IMG/VR virus record: IMGVR_UViG_3300013137_000051
Coordinates: 1-37,039 of that record
DNA: 37,039 nucleotides
Reading direction: 5' to 3' (one strand)
From: a virus
Shown here: positions 7,341-15,916 of the stretch, in pieces
Position numbering within the stretch: the first letter of the stretch is position 1
Layout: every line of letters starts with the position of its first letter
The notes under the pieces: model-generated
The model's input: only the letters and a program-made list of their open reading frames with translations
What the model was told of the DNA's origin: nothing
The model's database searches: none
Program-made: the position numbers and the translations under genes

Positions 7341-8564
7341 TTAGATCGCTCCTGCGTTAGGACTTGTGGGAGGCGTTCCATATTCGATCTGCGGCGGTTG
7401 ATCTCCCTCTTCTTTCTTGTCTCCAGAATCCGATTTGACTTCTTCAACCGGATCTGACGCTTTGTTTGGATTCACCGTTTTTCCTTGCGTCTGCTTTCCC
7501 GCTCCTTGGCCGGTTTGCGCATCCTGTTTTGGGTCAAATGATTGAACGTGGCCGCCGTCACCGAATGTAAATGTGGCTTGCGATTCTCCGTCTGATTGCC
7601 TGGGTCCTGCGTACACGGAATTCTGCTTGTAGATGTTCGCGTGGTAGATCATAGGCTGAGCGCAGCATGCTTCGCTGGCGCCGTTACCCTTCCCAAGCGC
7701 TCCTTTCATCAAGTCGACATGCGTCATCCATGCGCCGTTTTTCGACCATGTGTGCGTGCATCCCTCTACGTACCACTTTCCCGAGTATTCATCGACGCCT
7801 TCCACGCTAAGCGTCTTTTTGGCCTTCAGGATCGGATAGTTCACGAGGGTCAGGCTTGCTTTGATTCCTGACGACTTCGCACGGTTTGACGCGTTGTTCA
7901 TGCGGTTCTTTTCGGCGTCATCTCCCGGCTTGAGCCCTGGCGCTGATTCATAATTCCCTGTGAGACCACTCCCACCGCCTTTGCCATTGTCAGCGAAAGT
8001 ATCCCCACCGCTGTTATCCTGTTTCTTTTCTCCTTCGGCCTGGTCGAGAAGTTGTTGAACCTGATCGCTGCATCGAGTTCCGCCGGGCATGGGAAAACGA
8101 AAACATTCACTGTCGCCGCCTTTTTTTCCCGTGTCTTTGATTTTCGATGTGTCAATGTCCACGCCAGCTTCCTTCCCAATCCCTTCGAGGTTCTTCTTGA
8201 CCTGTGTTCCCTCTTGATGTCCTCGGCCGGTCTTATCTGAAAGTTTGTGTGAGGCGTCCAGCCCAATCACTGTGACCGTAAAGCCATGGATCCCATAGCG
8301 GGGGTGAATCTTCCTGATTCCCATCTCCACTTTTTCAGACAGGTCTCCTCGATACCCGAAACGAATGCAAAGCTTGTCGCCAAGCTTGATTTTCTTGTTG
8401 GTGTACTTTCGTTCCCGATTGTCCAGTGTAACGTCGATATGGCCCTGGCTCTCAAGGTCTGCAATTGTGAGCTTCTGGCAGTCAGCGGTCACATCGCGAT
8501 CGTTTATCGTCACGAGAAAGTCGGGCTCTTTTGTCACAAATTTTGCCATGAGAGCTAAATCCAT
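7341..8564 (-). CDS. Baseplate hub protein (gpD/gp27-like)
   Basis: The product is 407 residues. The N-terminal 110 residues (DFLVTINDRDVTADCQKLTI, ESQGHIDVTLDN, a GDKLCIRFGYRGD strand) match the first barrel domain of late control protein D/gp27-type hubs. The segment after residue 220 (KASLTLVNYPILKAKKTLSV, VEGCTHTWSKNGAWMTHVDL) is the closing domain that normally ends such proteins. A Gly/Ser/Lys-rich stretch at about 175-215 and a long polar tail from about 330 (QTGQGAGKQTQGKTVNPNK and similar) look disordered. It overlaps the preceding gene by 10 bases. It would cap the tube and carry the spike encoded immediately downstream. Confidence 0.8.
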   Translation of the reverse strand: MDLALMAKFVTKEPDFLVTINDRDVTADCQKLTIADLESQGHIDVTLDNRERKYTNKKIKLGDKLCIRFGYRGDLSEKVEMGIRKIHPRYGIHGFTVTVIGLDASHKLSDKTGRGHQEGTQVKKNLEGIGKEAGVDIDTSKIKDTGKKGGDSECFRFPMPGGTRCSDQVQQLLDQAEGEKKQDNSGGDTFADNGKGGGSGLTGNYESAPGLKPGDDAEKNRMNNASNRAKSSGIKASLTLVNYPILKAKKTLSVEGVDEYSGKWYVEGCTHTWSKNGAWMTHVDLMKGALGKGNGASEACCAQPMIYHANIYKQNSVYAGPRQSDGESQATFTFGDGGHVQSFDPKQDAQTGQGAGKQTQGKTVNPNKASDPVEEVKSDSGDKKEEGDQPPQIEYGTPPTSPNAGAI

Positions 8565-9025
8565 TCAAATAAGTGAATCGTGATATGGCCGTCTCTTGGA
8601 AGCAACGTTAATGGGGCAGCCATGTATGTCATGTGATGCGTCATTCCCCGATGAGCGCCATAACGAACCTTCGCGTCTTCCACGACACAGGTCATGTTGA
8701 GATGCGCCCCCAGGATCGCTTGAACCCGTGTCGGCCGATGAAGGCCCGCCCCGCGAACGAGAGGTTTAGTCAGGCGCCGGATCGAGTCAGAAAATGTCTT
8801 GACCCAGTTGTCTCCTCGATCATTCCTGCTGATTTCCAGGCTAAACGACACCCGATGCACGCGGCCGCAACCAAAATGGAGATACGGCGCTTCCCGTCCC
8901 GCGACAGCGAGCTGTTGCCAATCCGCAATGCTGTCTTCGTGGATCTCGTACGGGTTGTATTGAAACACCACTGGCATCATGAGAATATCAAGCGGAACAA
9001 GCATTCCTTGTGTGTACGGCGACAT
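8555..9025 (-). CDS. Tube-initiator/LysM-type tail protein (CIS tube-like)
   Basis: The product is 156 residues from the ATG at 9023-9025, which lies 4 bases after the tape-measure stop with GGAG upstream. A longer frame to 9121 would run into the tape-measure gene and is not needed. The segments MMPVVFQYNPYEIHEDSIAD and RVHRVSFSLEISRND resemble the conserved start of the contractile-injection tube/LysM-associated proteins (Pvc7/Afp7-like) that sit between tube and hub. No clear LysM domain is visible at the C-terminus (DGHITIHLFEWI). Gene order of tape measure, this gene, hub, spike supports the role. Assignment is from motif resemblance and position. Confidence 0.6.
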   Translation of the reverse strand: MSPYTQGMLVPLDILMMPVVFQYNPYEIHEDSIADWQQLAVAGREAPYLHFGCGRVHRVSFSLEISRNDRGDNWVKTFSDSIRRLTKPLVRGAGLHRPTRVQAILGAHLNMTCVVEDAKVRYGAHRGMTHHMTYMAAPLTLLPRDGHITIHLFEWI

Positions 9026-9029
9026 GCTC

Positions 9030-11258
9030 TCAGCTCCAGGTGTTCCCGAACCGGTTGCGGTTCTCCAAAGATTGTTCCGCGACAACTTGCTTGACCATGT
9101 TGCGGATCGGTTCGTCGCCAAGGGTTATGTGGACATCGACCTTAGGTTGAGCGGAAGCGCCGCCTTCGTAGGACATGGGCGCACCCACAGCTTTTTGTTG
9201 AGTTTCGTCATTTAGCGGATCGGATGGACGAGGTATTGAATTTCGGATAGATCTAATGGCTTCCCGGACTGCGCTTCCAAATTTCACCACAGCCTCTCCT
9301 GCGCTTCGGTACGCCTGGGTGTCTCCTCCTCCCGCTATCCACGATGGTTGATTTTTTCCCTCGGTCAAAGCATCAAGGCCGGCCGCCTTGTCGTATGCCG
9401 TACGTCCAGTCCGCATTATCTGGTCATAAACTTCACGTTCTTTCTGTTTCCATTCCTCCTTTGTGAATTCTGAGGCGTCTTTTCCAGGTTTGGGGAATTC
9501 GGACATGCGGACCTTGTATTCTTCCTTCATCCACGCATTGATTTCCCTTAGAGTTTGAGGCAAGTCTTTTACTTTGCCGATATCAGTTACAAAACCGCTC
9601 TCTTCTTTCCCTCTGGACTGAAACTTCTTCACCATATTGTTGAGCCGGTTCTGCGTGTTTTCTTTTTCGTAATATGCGGAAACTTTGTTCGCCGCTGCGG
9701 CCAAGACACCAGTGAACTTCGATAGGATTCCTTCTGAGGCAACGATAGAGTCGGTTAGGCGCTTAGATGCGTTCCCTAATTGCTTCCAGCCATGCCCAAC
9801 GGTGTTGACGGCCTCATCCATCTTGTTCTTTAATTCGGAGAAGTCGGCGCCACGAATGTCACGCGTTTGCTGCTTCAACCGTTCAACAGTCCCGCCTTGC
9901 GCTAATGCAAGGATTTGAGGCAAAAAGTCTTTTGAGAATCCGAGATCCTTCACCATACTCAACCCATATCGCGGATCCTGACTCAGTTTATTTGCGTATG
10001 CCATAGCCGGAACCACGGCTTTTTCGAGGAACTGAGCAAACTTATCCGGGTCTGACATAACCTTGCTGATTCCGGCCGCTCTGCGGCGCACTTCATCTTC
10101 CTGCTCTTGTTTGGCTCTACCTCTGGCGCCAATTTTCAACAACCCCTCGTTTGCCATCATGAGCCGCGCATAGTCTTCGGGCGCACTCACCATAATATCT
10201 TTCATGGCACGGCCCGACTTGGCGCCTTTGAATCCAACATCAACCATCGTGCCGGCGTAAGCCAGCATAGCCGCGGGGTCCCAACCCTTTTGAGCCATGA
10301 CCGGCGCCACATATTGCATGAACTCAGTGATCCCTTTGCCCCAGATATTTGAAATCTCGATAGACTTGGTGACCATCGCCATCATCTTTTCGGACATTTG
10401 GCCAAGGTTCACATTCCCAAAACCCCGGACATTTGCGGATCCACCAGATTGAAGGGCGCTGTATACGTTTTTAGGTTGCGCAGTGAGGTACTGGTTCAAA
10501 AGCTTTGACTGCATTTCGGCTGCGGCTTCCGGCGACATTTTTGACATTTTGGCCGTCATCATGGCCGATTCGTTCATTTGCTTCAGGATTCCGACGCCCA
10601 GCTTGTCCACCGAAAAAGCAGACGCAGTTTGAGACATTCCCTTGATGTACTCTTCAGCCGAGATGTTCGGATATCGCGTTGCAAATTTGTGAGCGGAGAC
10701 TTCCGTTTGATACTTCTGCATCTTGTCAAAATTGACTGCCGACAATTCCGCAAGCGCTTCATCCGTTCCCACACGTTCTTTGCCCATGCCCAAACCAATC
10801 CCATACCTCCCGGCCTTTATCGCTTCGTGGAACAACAAGAACCGTCCCATAAAGCCAAAAGCGCCCATGTCACCAAAAATACCTTGCGCTCCGGACCGCC
10901 CTTGTCCCATTGCTCCTGCGGCGGCAGCCCCGGATGCAGTCCCTATTCCTCCGGGCGCCACAGTGGGCATAACCAATTTGGGGAGCTTGATCCCCTGAAG
11001 CTGACGCAATGTGGCGACAAAAGCTCCAGTCTCAATTTTTGCAGTTCGAGCGGTCCCCGTGATATAGCCAAATTGTCTCCCAATTTCCCGGGCAGCGGAT
11101 AGCCCCTTAGTCGCGTGGAGGGATAACTCAGACCAGACGGCATTCAACGCGGCCAGACTCTTCTGCATACCAAGAGCGCCTTGTTCCATCTTCTGGAACG
11201 CTGCGACAACCTGATCTGAGCCTGTGACCGCGTACGCTATGCCGATGTTCTGGTTCAT
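9030..11258 (-). CDS. Tail tape measure protein
   Basis: The product is 742 residues. It overlaps the end of the chaperone frameshift product by 4 bases (ATGA). The protein is long, helical and rich in Ala, Gly, Lys and Met (GIGTASGAAAAGAMGQGRSG at about 105-125, repeated KMSKMSPEAAAEMQSKLL-type helices), with a coiled N-terminal portion (VVAAFQKMEQGALGMQKSLA). A Gly-rich hydrophobic segment near residue 125-160 could be the membrane-inserting part. Length would set tail length at very roughly 110 nm if 1.5 angstrom per residue applies. No lysozyme or peptidase motif was seen. Placement just after the frameshifted chaperones and before the hub genes is diagnostic. Confidence 0.88.
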   Translation of the reverse strand: MNQNIGIAYAVTGSDQVVAAFQKMEQGALGMQKSLAALNAVWSELSLHATKGLSAAREIGRQFGYITGTARTAKIETGAFVATLRQLQGIKLPKLVMPTVAPGGIGTASGAAAAGAMGQGRSGAQGIFGDMGAFGFMGRFLLFHEAIKAGRYGIGLGMGKERVGTDEALAELSAVNFDKMQKYQTEVSAHKFATRYPNISAEEYIKGMSQTASAFSVDKLGVGILKQMNESAMMTAKMSKMSPEAAAEMQSKLLNQYLTAQPKNVYSALQSGGSANVRGFGNVNLGQMSEKMMAMVTKSIEISNIWGKGITEFMQYVAPVMAQKGWDPAAMLAYAGTMVDVGFKGAKSGRAMKDIMVSAPEDYARLMMANEGLLKIGARGRAKQEQEDEVRRRAAGISKVMSDPDKFAQFLEKAVVPAMAYANKLSQDPRYGLSMVKDLGFSKDFLPQILALAQGGTVERLKQQTRDIRGADFSELKNKMDEAVNTVGHGWKQLGNASKRLTDSIVASEGILSKFTGVLAAAANKVSAYYEKENTQNRLNNMVKKFQSRGKEESGFVTDIGKVKDLPQTLREINAWMKEEYKVRMSEFPKPGKDASEFTKEEWKQKEREVYDQIMRTGRTAYDKAAGLDALTEGKNQPSWIAGGGDTQAYRSAGEAVVKFGSAVREAIRSIRNSIPRPSDPLNDETQQKAVGAPMSYEGGASAQPKVDVHITLGDEPIRNMVKQVVAEQSLENRNRFGNTWS

Positions 11259-12213
11259 GCTCGCTCCGGCTCATTCTCCAATTCAAGCTGATGAAGATGC
11301 TTCGTCCAAACCGTCTGTTGAACAGACCACGGCCAGGACAAAACCTCGCTGCGTTGTTGCTTCAGATGAAACATCATGTTGTAGACAGCCTGCTCAAAGT
11401 TATCGAGGGTCATCGCCAAGATTGGCGCCAGCCTCGTGTAATCCTTGTATCCCCATTGGGTAAGGTCGGAACCTGTCCTCACCCAGCCGGTGCGAAAAAA
11501 TGGGGATGTTGAAGGATGTTCGTGTTCGTCTTTCTGCCGCATTCCGGGCAAGGGACAGCGACCACGGTGTTGTATCCGCATGTCAGCTTTCTTCTAGCGC
11601 CGGAAATGGCCGCATGGTCCGCGGCAAGAAGGTGAATCACATCCTCGTAGGAAAAATCCTTTTTCCCGTCGAGGGAACGGAGCGCATGAAAGTGAACCAG
11701 GTTTAGATCAACAGCGCCCGTGGATTCCTCTTGTCGGTTGATCTCCAGCTCTTTGCGGCCGGTCAACATCCCAATTTCCGCGACCATGTTTGACCTGGGC
11801 AACGTGACGCGAACCAATGGGTCCGGCGCCCCCGTGGATTCCTTGGGGATTGGTCGCGCTTCGAGGGTGTTCAACGGGAGACTCTGTTGTGAGTCGGACC
11901 CACAAAACGGGCATATGTGGGTGAACAAGAAGTTCTCGCCGTTGTGCAGCTTGTAGTAGTTGAGCTTGTACTGCTCAATCGCCAGGAATTCCTGATCGGG
12001 AAGGAGAAGATCGAGAATGTCGCTACGCCCGATCTTCTCCTTTGCTCCGATACTGTCAGTCAACGCTGCGAGGTAATCGTACATTGATTCGCTCATGCGT
12101 TTTCGCAAGAGCGCCTTTATAGCGTAGCCGTCAGCCTCATGGACAACGGCTACATCGCCAGAAATCGGAAGGGTGACCTCCCGTCGTTCAATTTCAGGAT
12201 TCTCTCTAATCAT
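11255..12213 (-). CDS. Tail assembly chaperone, predicted -1 frameshift fusion
   Basis: This is the predicted long form of the chaperone. Ribosomes reading the 11479-12213 frame reach codons CAT TTT TTC (H238, F239, F240), slip back one base on T-TTT-TTC, and continue in the overlapping frame to 11255. The result would be 319 residues: 240 shared residues plus a 79-residue helical C-terminal part beginning RTGWVRTGSDLTQWGYKD and ending LELENEPERA. The downstream frame has no convincing independent start and its useful part begins exactly at the slip. Known lambda G/GT and P2 E/E+E' systems occupy the same position before the tape measure gene, and there the long form links the tape measure to tube subunits. 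Confidence 0.75.
11479..12213 (-). CDS. Tail assembly chaperone, zero-frame product with zinc ribbon
   Basis: The product is 244 residues. The start overlaps the tail tube stop (ATGA, 12210-12213). It contains two paired-cysteine motifs, CPFCG at 101-105 and CPECG at 222-226, which together look like a split zinc ribbon. Between them lies DLNLVHFHALRSLDG and a helical FSYEDVIHLLAADH. The gene lies between tail tube and tape measure, the standard position for tail-assembly chaperones. It also resembles T4 gp26-type baseplate-hub assembly proteins in having a Cys-rich helical make-up, so a hub-assembly role is the alternative. The last codons are the slippery site described separately, and the zero-frame stop TGA follows four codons later. 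Confidence 0.72.
   Translation of the reverse strand: MIRENPEIERREVTLPISGDVAVVHEADGYAIKALLRKRMSESMYDYLAALTDSIGAKEKIGRSDILDLLLPDQEFLAIEQYKLNYYKLHNGENFLFTHICPFCGSDSQQSLPLNTLEARPIPKESTGAPDPLVRVTLPRSNMVAEIGMLTGRKELEINRQEESTGAVDLNLVHFHALRSLDGKKDFSYEDVIHLLAADHAAISGARRKLTCGYNTVVAVPCPECGRKTNTNILQHPHFFAPAG
11494..11500 (-). promoter_or_regulatory. Slippery heptamer T-TTT-TTC for -1 ribosomal frameshifting
   Basis: The minus strand reads CAT TTT TTC GCA in the chaperone frame. T-TTT-TTC fits the X-XXY-YYZ rule, and the frame that continues downstream is exactly the -1 frame. The zero-frame stop at 11479-11481 is 12 bases further on. Confidence 0.72.
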
Positions 12214-12698
12214 GCAGCCTCAAGCTCCCTTTCTTCCCTGTATTCGTACTCAACATGGATTTCGATGATAAGATCCTTGTCCTTTTGCATGCTGTGTCGG
12301 TTGCCAGGCCTGTACGCCGATGGCCATGCCCGGTAGAATTCCCATACCTTCACCGCATTGCCGTCGTTTCCCAGCTCATACAGGGAGAAGTTTCGCCGAT
12401 ACTGCGATGCGGGCTTGCCGTTCCCGGTTTTGGGATCCTGGATGTCGTTCATCCACTTTTCCCAGAAAAGTTTCCCGTCGCCAGAGATCGGCACAATCAT
12501 CTTCAGAATCGCCGGGTGATATTCCATAAACCCGGCTTCCTTAGAGGCGTAGTTTTGTCCCCCCCCTGCGTGTTTGGTGACGCCAATGTTGCGTTCCCCG
12601 GAATCGAACTCTTGAACCAAGAAATATGGCAGGCCATTGAACTCCACCCGGTATTTGAACTCTTGCAGTCTGGGAATTGAGCTACTTTCAGCAGGCAT
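12210..12698 (-). CDS. Tail tube protein
   Basis: The product is 162 residues. It has a strong GGAGGT site five bases before the ATG. The sequence (QEFKYRVEFNGLPYFLVQEF, then RNFSLYELGNDGNAVKVWEF and IIEIHVEYEYREERELEA) matches the T4 gp19/CIS tube family: two-strand N-terminus, a mid-region describing the GGGQ loop (KHAGGGQNYASKEA), and a final beta strand rich in Glu and Tyr. The usual size is 140-170. The gene follows the sheath by 22 bases and both genes share the sequence GGAGGTGCAA in front of the start, which would support equal high expression. It polymerises as the inner tube through which DNA passes. Confidence 0.88.
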   Translation of the reverse strand: MPAESSSIPRLQEFKYRVEFNGLPYFLVQEFDSGERNIGVTKHAGGGQNYASKEAGFMEYHPAILKMIVPISGDGKLFWEKWMNDIQDPKTGNGKPASQYRRNFSLYELGNDGNAVKVWEFYRAWPSAYRPGNRHSMQKDKDLIIEIHVEYEYREERELEAA

Positions 12699-12720
12699 CT
12701 TGCACCTCCCATATTATCGA

Positions 12721-14988
12721 TCAGGCCCGGACCCAGCCGGGGAGAGTCTTCATTTCCATGTAATCGGCAAACGCTTCGCCGGTCCTCATCACCCCCAGCG
12801 TGATTTCCAGGTAGTAGATCGTCCGTGTCGGCTGAATGAGCGCACGGCAATGGTAAATGCCGCGATCTATGTCGAGTCCGCTGTTAAGGACTGCATTCCT
12901 CAACACGCCTCCGTCGAAATACGCGTCACGGTCTGTCTGGAGAGCGAAATCGTAAATCGCGTACCGGTCTTTCCAGTCCTGGAACGCCGGCTGCAAGACC
13001 CTATGAATCTCCCGCCACGTCACCGGATGGTTGGGGTCATCGAGGAACATACGAAGGACAGGAAGGAGGGCCCGATTCATCATGGTGATGAATCTGACTA
13101 CATTCAATTCACGCAACGCGGAGGCCGCTCGCTGAGTAGTGCGTTGCTCCCAAAACATCGCCCCTTCAATACCGGGGATATGGCTAATGAACAGGTAGTT
13201 GACGCCGTTCTCAGCGAACAGGTCGGCATATCCGGTCGATCGATACGACTGAATGTTGAAGTCGATGTCCTCGACCAACGTCACAACGCCCCGTTTCGGT
13301 CCTACCGGCGCATACCACTGGCCGTAGTTGTTGTCCGTCTTGCAAAGACACGATGCAAGATGCCCCAGGTTCGGAATGAACTTCCGGGTATCGTCCATGT
13401 CGTCATAGACCTTCGGATAGCCGAACCACAGACAGAATCGATGCGAATTAAACGCCGGATGTGACCAAGGAAGGTTCCCCAGGCGCCAGTCCACTACCTC
13501 TTCCGGGGTCATGCCGAATGGCACCTGGCCGTGAGCGATCATGTCCTGGCGGGATTCCACGTACGTAATCATGGCCTGATATACGGTCGGGCTTGTAGTC
13601 CCCGGGATCATGAGATCCATTGCAAGGTTCCAGTTCTTGTCCGCCGCATACATGCCGGTTTGTAAAGTGGGATCGCCGATGTAGTCGTGTTCGACCAAGG
13701 CGCCTCCGTCATCACCGCCAGCAAGCGGAACACCGTTCAGATTCACGGCTGGCCGATTCGACGGAGCCAAGTTTGGCGACTCCAAATCCTCAACAGAGAT
13801 AAGGAGAGACCGCTCCTTGATGTAGTTCACCACGTAGCGTGCATGGGATGGGTCCATGCTGACATCCACGTAGTTTTCCTGAAGCTCTCCCTGGAGTCCG
13901 TAGACAATCTTCACATTGAAGAGTTGATCGGGATTCAAGGCGGAATCGGAAATCTGAACGATCAGGTAATTGCCCCATTCCCCCGGATTGTCGGCCCAAA
14001 ATTTCAATGTCGGCTGCGCAGAACCCGACGCTCCGGCGTGTTCGGTGGTATTGAGTCCTATTGCGGCCGCTGCCGTGGATGTAGCTTTAACCTGGATATA
14101 CGCGGTGGGGCCGGTTGCGACCGTAGTGAGCCGCAAAGCCCCATTGACAACCGAAGCTGAGGCGCTAGCGAGGGCTGCAAGCTGCAGGACAACTTGCGCC
14201 GCAGTAAGCATGAAGCTGGCGGCCTCTCCGTTCACCGGCTGAAGAGTAAATGTTTGATCAGCTCCACGGTTTACCGCGACAATAAGTTTGTTCGTCCCGG
14301 AGTCCGCTGCGTATACCGCCTCAACAAAACCTAGAACCGAATATGCGTCATTTGCTACGGTCTGAATCTCAATCAAATCAGCCGCGTTGTTTGCGCGAAC
14401 CCGGGGGCGCCCGTCAACTATTTCTGCGGTCAAGTCGTTAGTAGCCGCGTTAATTTGGTCACAGACCTGTTGAGCGGTTTGCATAGAGCCAGAGAGCGTA
14501 AACTGTTGAGACGTTCCCGCAGTTCCCACTTTCACCTTGAAGGCGTTGCTAGTTCCCGCGCCGAATGTGTATGGCGCCACTTCAGTAGCGGTTATGCGCC
14601 CCGATACGGCTGGACGGAACGTGTATGGACCTACCGCTCCGGTCACTATGGCCGGCAGGGGAGAAGCCCCGCGATCGTTGACCGTGACGAATGCTTTCAA
14701 CGCCGCCAGTGTCGCCGCATCGTGGATGTCGGTGTAATGGCCCAACCTGGAAAGGATAAATCGTGCCCCCTGCCTGAGCCCCATCTCGACCACAAGCGGA
14801 TCCGTAGATCGAGTATGCTTCAAACCGCAAACTCGCCGGTATTCCTCCATGCTAGAAATAACCACAGGCTCGTGCATCCGGCCGCGCTGCATTTCGACGC
14901 ACATAAACACGTAACCACGAACGATCTCGTCCACGAACATCGAGAGATCGTTGATTGTCCAAATTACCCGTGTAGCTCCCAGGGTCAT
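12721..14988 (-). CDS. Contractile tail sheath protein with inserted repeat domains
   Basis: The product is 755 residues, longer than common 390-500-residue sheaths. The C-terminal half has sheath hallmarks: WADNPGEWGNYLIVQI, RSLLISVEDL, the NGVPLAGGDDG strand (insertion in the protease-resistant domain), IPGIEGAMFWEQRTT and RFITMMNRALLPVLRMFLDDP with the final TIYYLEITLGVMRTGEAF. The N-terminal half is unusual: residues about 148-221 and 232-312 form two related beta-rich units (FKVKVGTAGTSQQFTLSG, TAQQVCDQINAATNDLTAEI, and VAVNRGADQTFTL with LTAAQVVLQLAAL), similar in pattern to flagellar hook/flagellin IN-type motifs. They would project from the tail surface. The start overlaps the upstream gene as ATGA, with GGAGGT before it. 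Confidence 0.9.
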   Translation of the reverse strand: MTLGATRVIWTINDLSMFVDEIVRGYVFMCVEMQRGRMHEPVVISSMEEYRRVCGLKHTRSTDPLVVEMGLRQGARFILSRLGHYTDIHDAATLAALKAFVTVNDRGASPLPAIVTGAVGPYTFRPAVSGRITATEVAPYTFGAGTSNAFKVKVGTAGTSQQFTLSGSMQTAQQVCDQINAATNDLTAEIVDGRPRVRANNAADLIEIQTVANDAYSVLGFVEAVYAADSGTNKLIVAVNRGADQTFTLQPVNGEAASFMLTAAQVVLQLAALASASASVVNGALRLTTVATGPTAYIQVKATSTAAAAIGLNTTEHAGASGSAQPTLKFWADNPGEWGNYLIVQISDSALNPDQLFNVKIVYGLQGELQENYVDVSMDPSHARYVVNYIKERSLLISVEDLESPNLAPSNRPAVNLNGVPLAGGDDGGALVEHDYIGDPTLQTGMYAADKNWNLAMDLMIPGTTSPTVYQAMITYVESRQDMIAHGQVPFGMTPEEVVDWRLGNLPWSHPAFNSHRFCLWFGYPKVYDDMDDTRKFIPNLGHLASCLCKTDNNYGQWYAPVGPKRGVVTLVEDIDFNIQSYRSTGYADLFAENGVNYLFISHIPGIEGAMFWEQRTTQRAASALRELNVVRFITMMNRALLPVLRMFLDDPNHPVTWREIHRVLQPAFQDWKDRYAIYDFALQTDRDAYFDGGVLRNAVLNSGLDIDRGIYHCRALIQPTRTIYYLEITLGVMRTGEAFADYMEMKTLPGWVRA

Positions 14989-15290
14989 TTTGCACCTCCA
15001 CTCACCGCGTCAACGATGTCGATATGGCCCTCTCGTTCGAGCCTGCGTGCATTGGGAGGCAGCAATTTCTTGGCAAAGACTCGGGAGAGATTGTGGCCGC
15101 TGGCTTTCGGACCCATCTCGATGTGCGTGCCGTCCGCAAGCGTCATGCCGATTTTTGTGGCCGTGCGATTGCGGACAAAGATGGTCCCGGGAATTGGGGC
15201 GTCCGCCTGAACTTCCGCTTGAACCTCCAACGGCGCTTCTTCAGACGAATTCTGTGAGTTGTTCTGCTCTTCGCTTGCTTTCCTTGCCAT
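14985..15290 (-). CDS. Small tail-region protein of unknown function
   Basis: The product is 101 residues. The first 30 are low-complexity and polar (KASEEQNNSQNSSEEAPLEV), followed by a short beta-rich domain: FVRNRTATKIGMTLADGT, then HIEMGPKASGHNLSRVFAKK. It overlaps the sheath start as ATGA, so it is coupled to it. I do not recognise a named family. Similar-sized proteins sit between the tail terminator and sheath genes of many contractile-tail phages; a structural or assembly role is inferred from that position. Confidence 0.6.
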   Translation of the reverse strand: MARKASEEQNNSQNSSEEAPLEVQAEVQADAPIPGTIFVRNRTATKIGMTLADGTHIEMGPKASGHNLSRVFAKKLLPPNARRLEREGHIDIVDAVSGGAK

Positions 15291-15317
15291 TGCAAACCCC
15301 CGAAGGTAGTAAAAAGG

Positions 15318-15860
15318 TCAGTCTCTCCAGTTGATCTCGTGACCGAAATTGACTCCAGTCACAGGATCGACCAAGTATTCCTCAAGGCGTTCGATCCATA
15401 CTCCGTAAAACCAGAGCATGAAAATCATGTCGTATAGAGGCTTTGACGTATCGTCGTCGTTATGTGGATCCTCTCCAAGCATGACAAGCGGACATTGATC
15501 GCCAATGATAGATGTTTGAGCCGCAGGAAACGCTTGTATGAGTTTCAATCCCAGTTGGTCACAATGAGGTTTTGATGTGGCCCGAGCGTGAAGCTGGTAG
15601 ACGACAGTTATTGGTATGGGATGCGGTTTCACTGACCATGAAACTGTGTCCCCATTCGCGTCAACATTTCGCTTGAATACTTCGCAATCGCGCGCACGTT
15701 TGTAATCAATTTTCCACCAAAGCCGCTTGAACGCATAGGCAGGATATTTCGCGTCCTCTTTATCCCGATCCGGAACATACGTGTAGACCGGAATCGGGGC
15801 GCCATTGAAGAGGACCCTTTTCAGGCGATTCTCAATAAAATCGTCGATAAGTTGAAACAT
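15318..15860 (-). CDS. Probable tail terminator / tail completion protein
   Basis: The product is 180 residues, without transmembrane segments. The N-terminal half (VPDRDKEDAKYPAYAFKRLW) and the later strands (KPLYDMIFMLWFYGVWIERL) fit a mixed alpha/beta fold of the kind seen in lambda gpU or gp37-like terminators, which have similar length. The gene lies between the HK97-gp10/virion-morphogenesis-like gene and the sheath block, where the tail terminator is generally found. The assignment rests on gene order and rough pattern, not on a diagnostic motif. Its AGGG ribosome-binding site is weak. Confidence 0.5.
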   Translation of the reverse strand: MFQLIDDFIENRLKRVLFNGAPIPVYTYVPDRDKEDAKYPAYAFKRLWWKIDYKRARDCEVFKRNVDANGDTVSWSVKPHPIPITVVYQLHARATSKPHCDQLGLKLIQAFPAAQTSIIGDQCPLVMLGEDPHNDDDTSKPLYDMIFMLWFYGVWIERLEEYLVDPVTGVNFGHEINWRD

Positions 15861-15916
15861 GATCTAGCCCTGCAAAATGCAAACAAAACGCAAATATAAA
15901 ACAGACCGAATAGCCG

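Noticed and set aside
12637-13464. 275-residue plus-strand frame opposite the sheath gene
   Set aside because: Antisense shadow of the sheath; no domain or ribosome-binding site.
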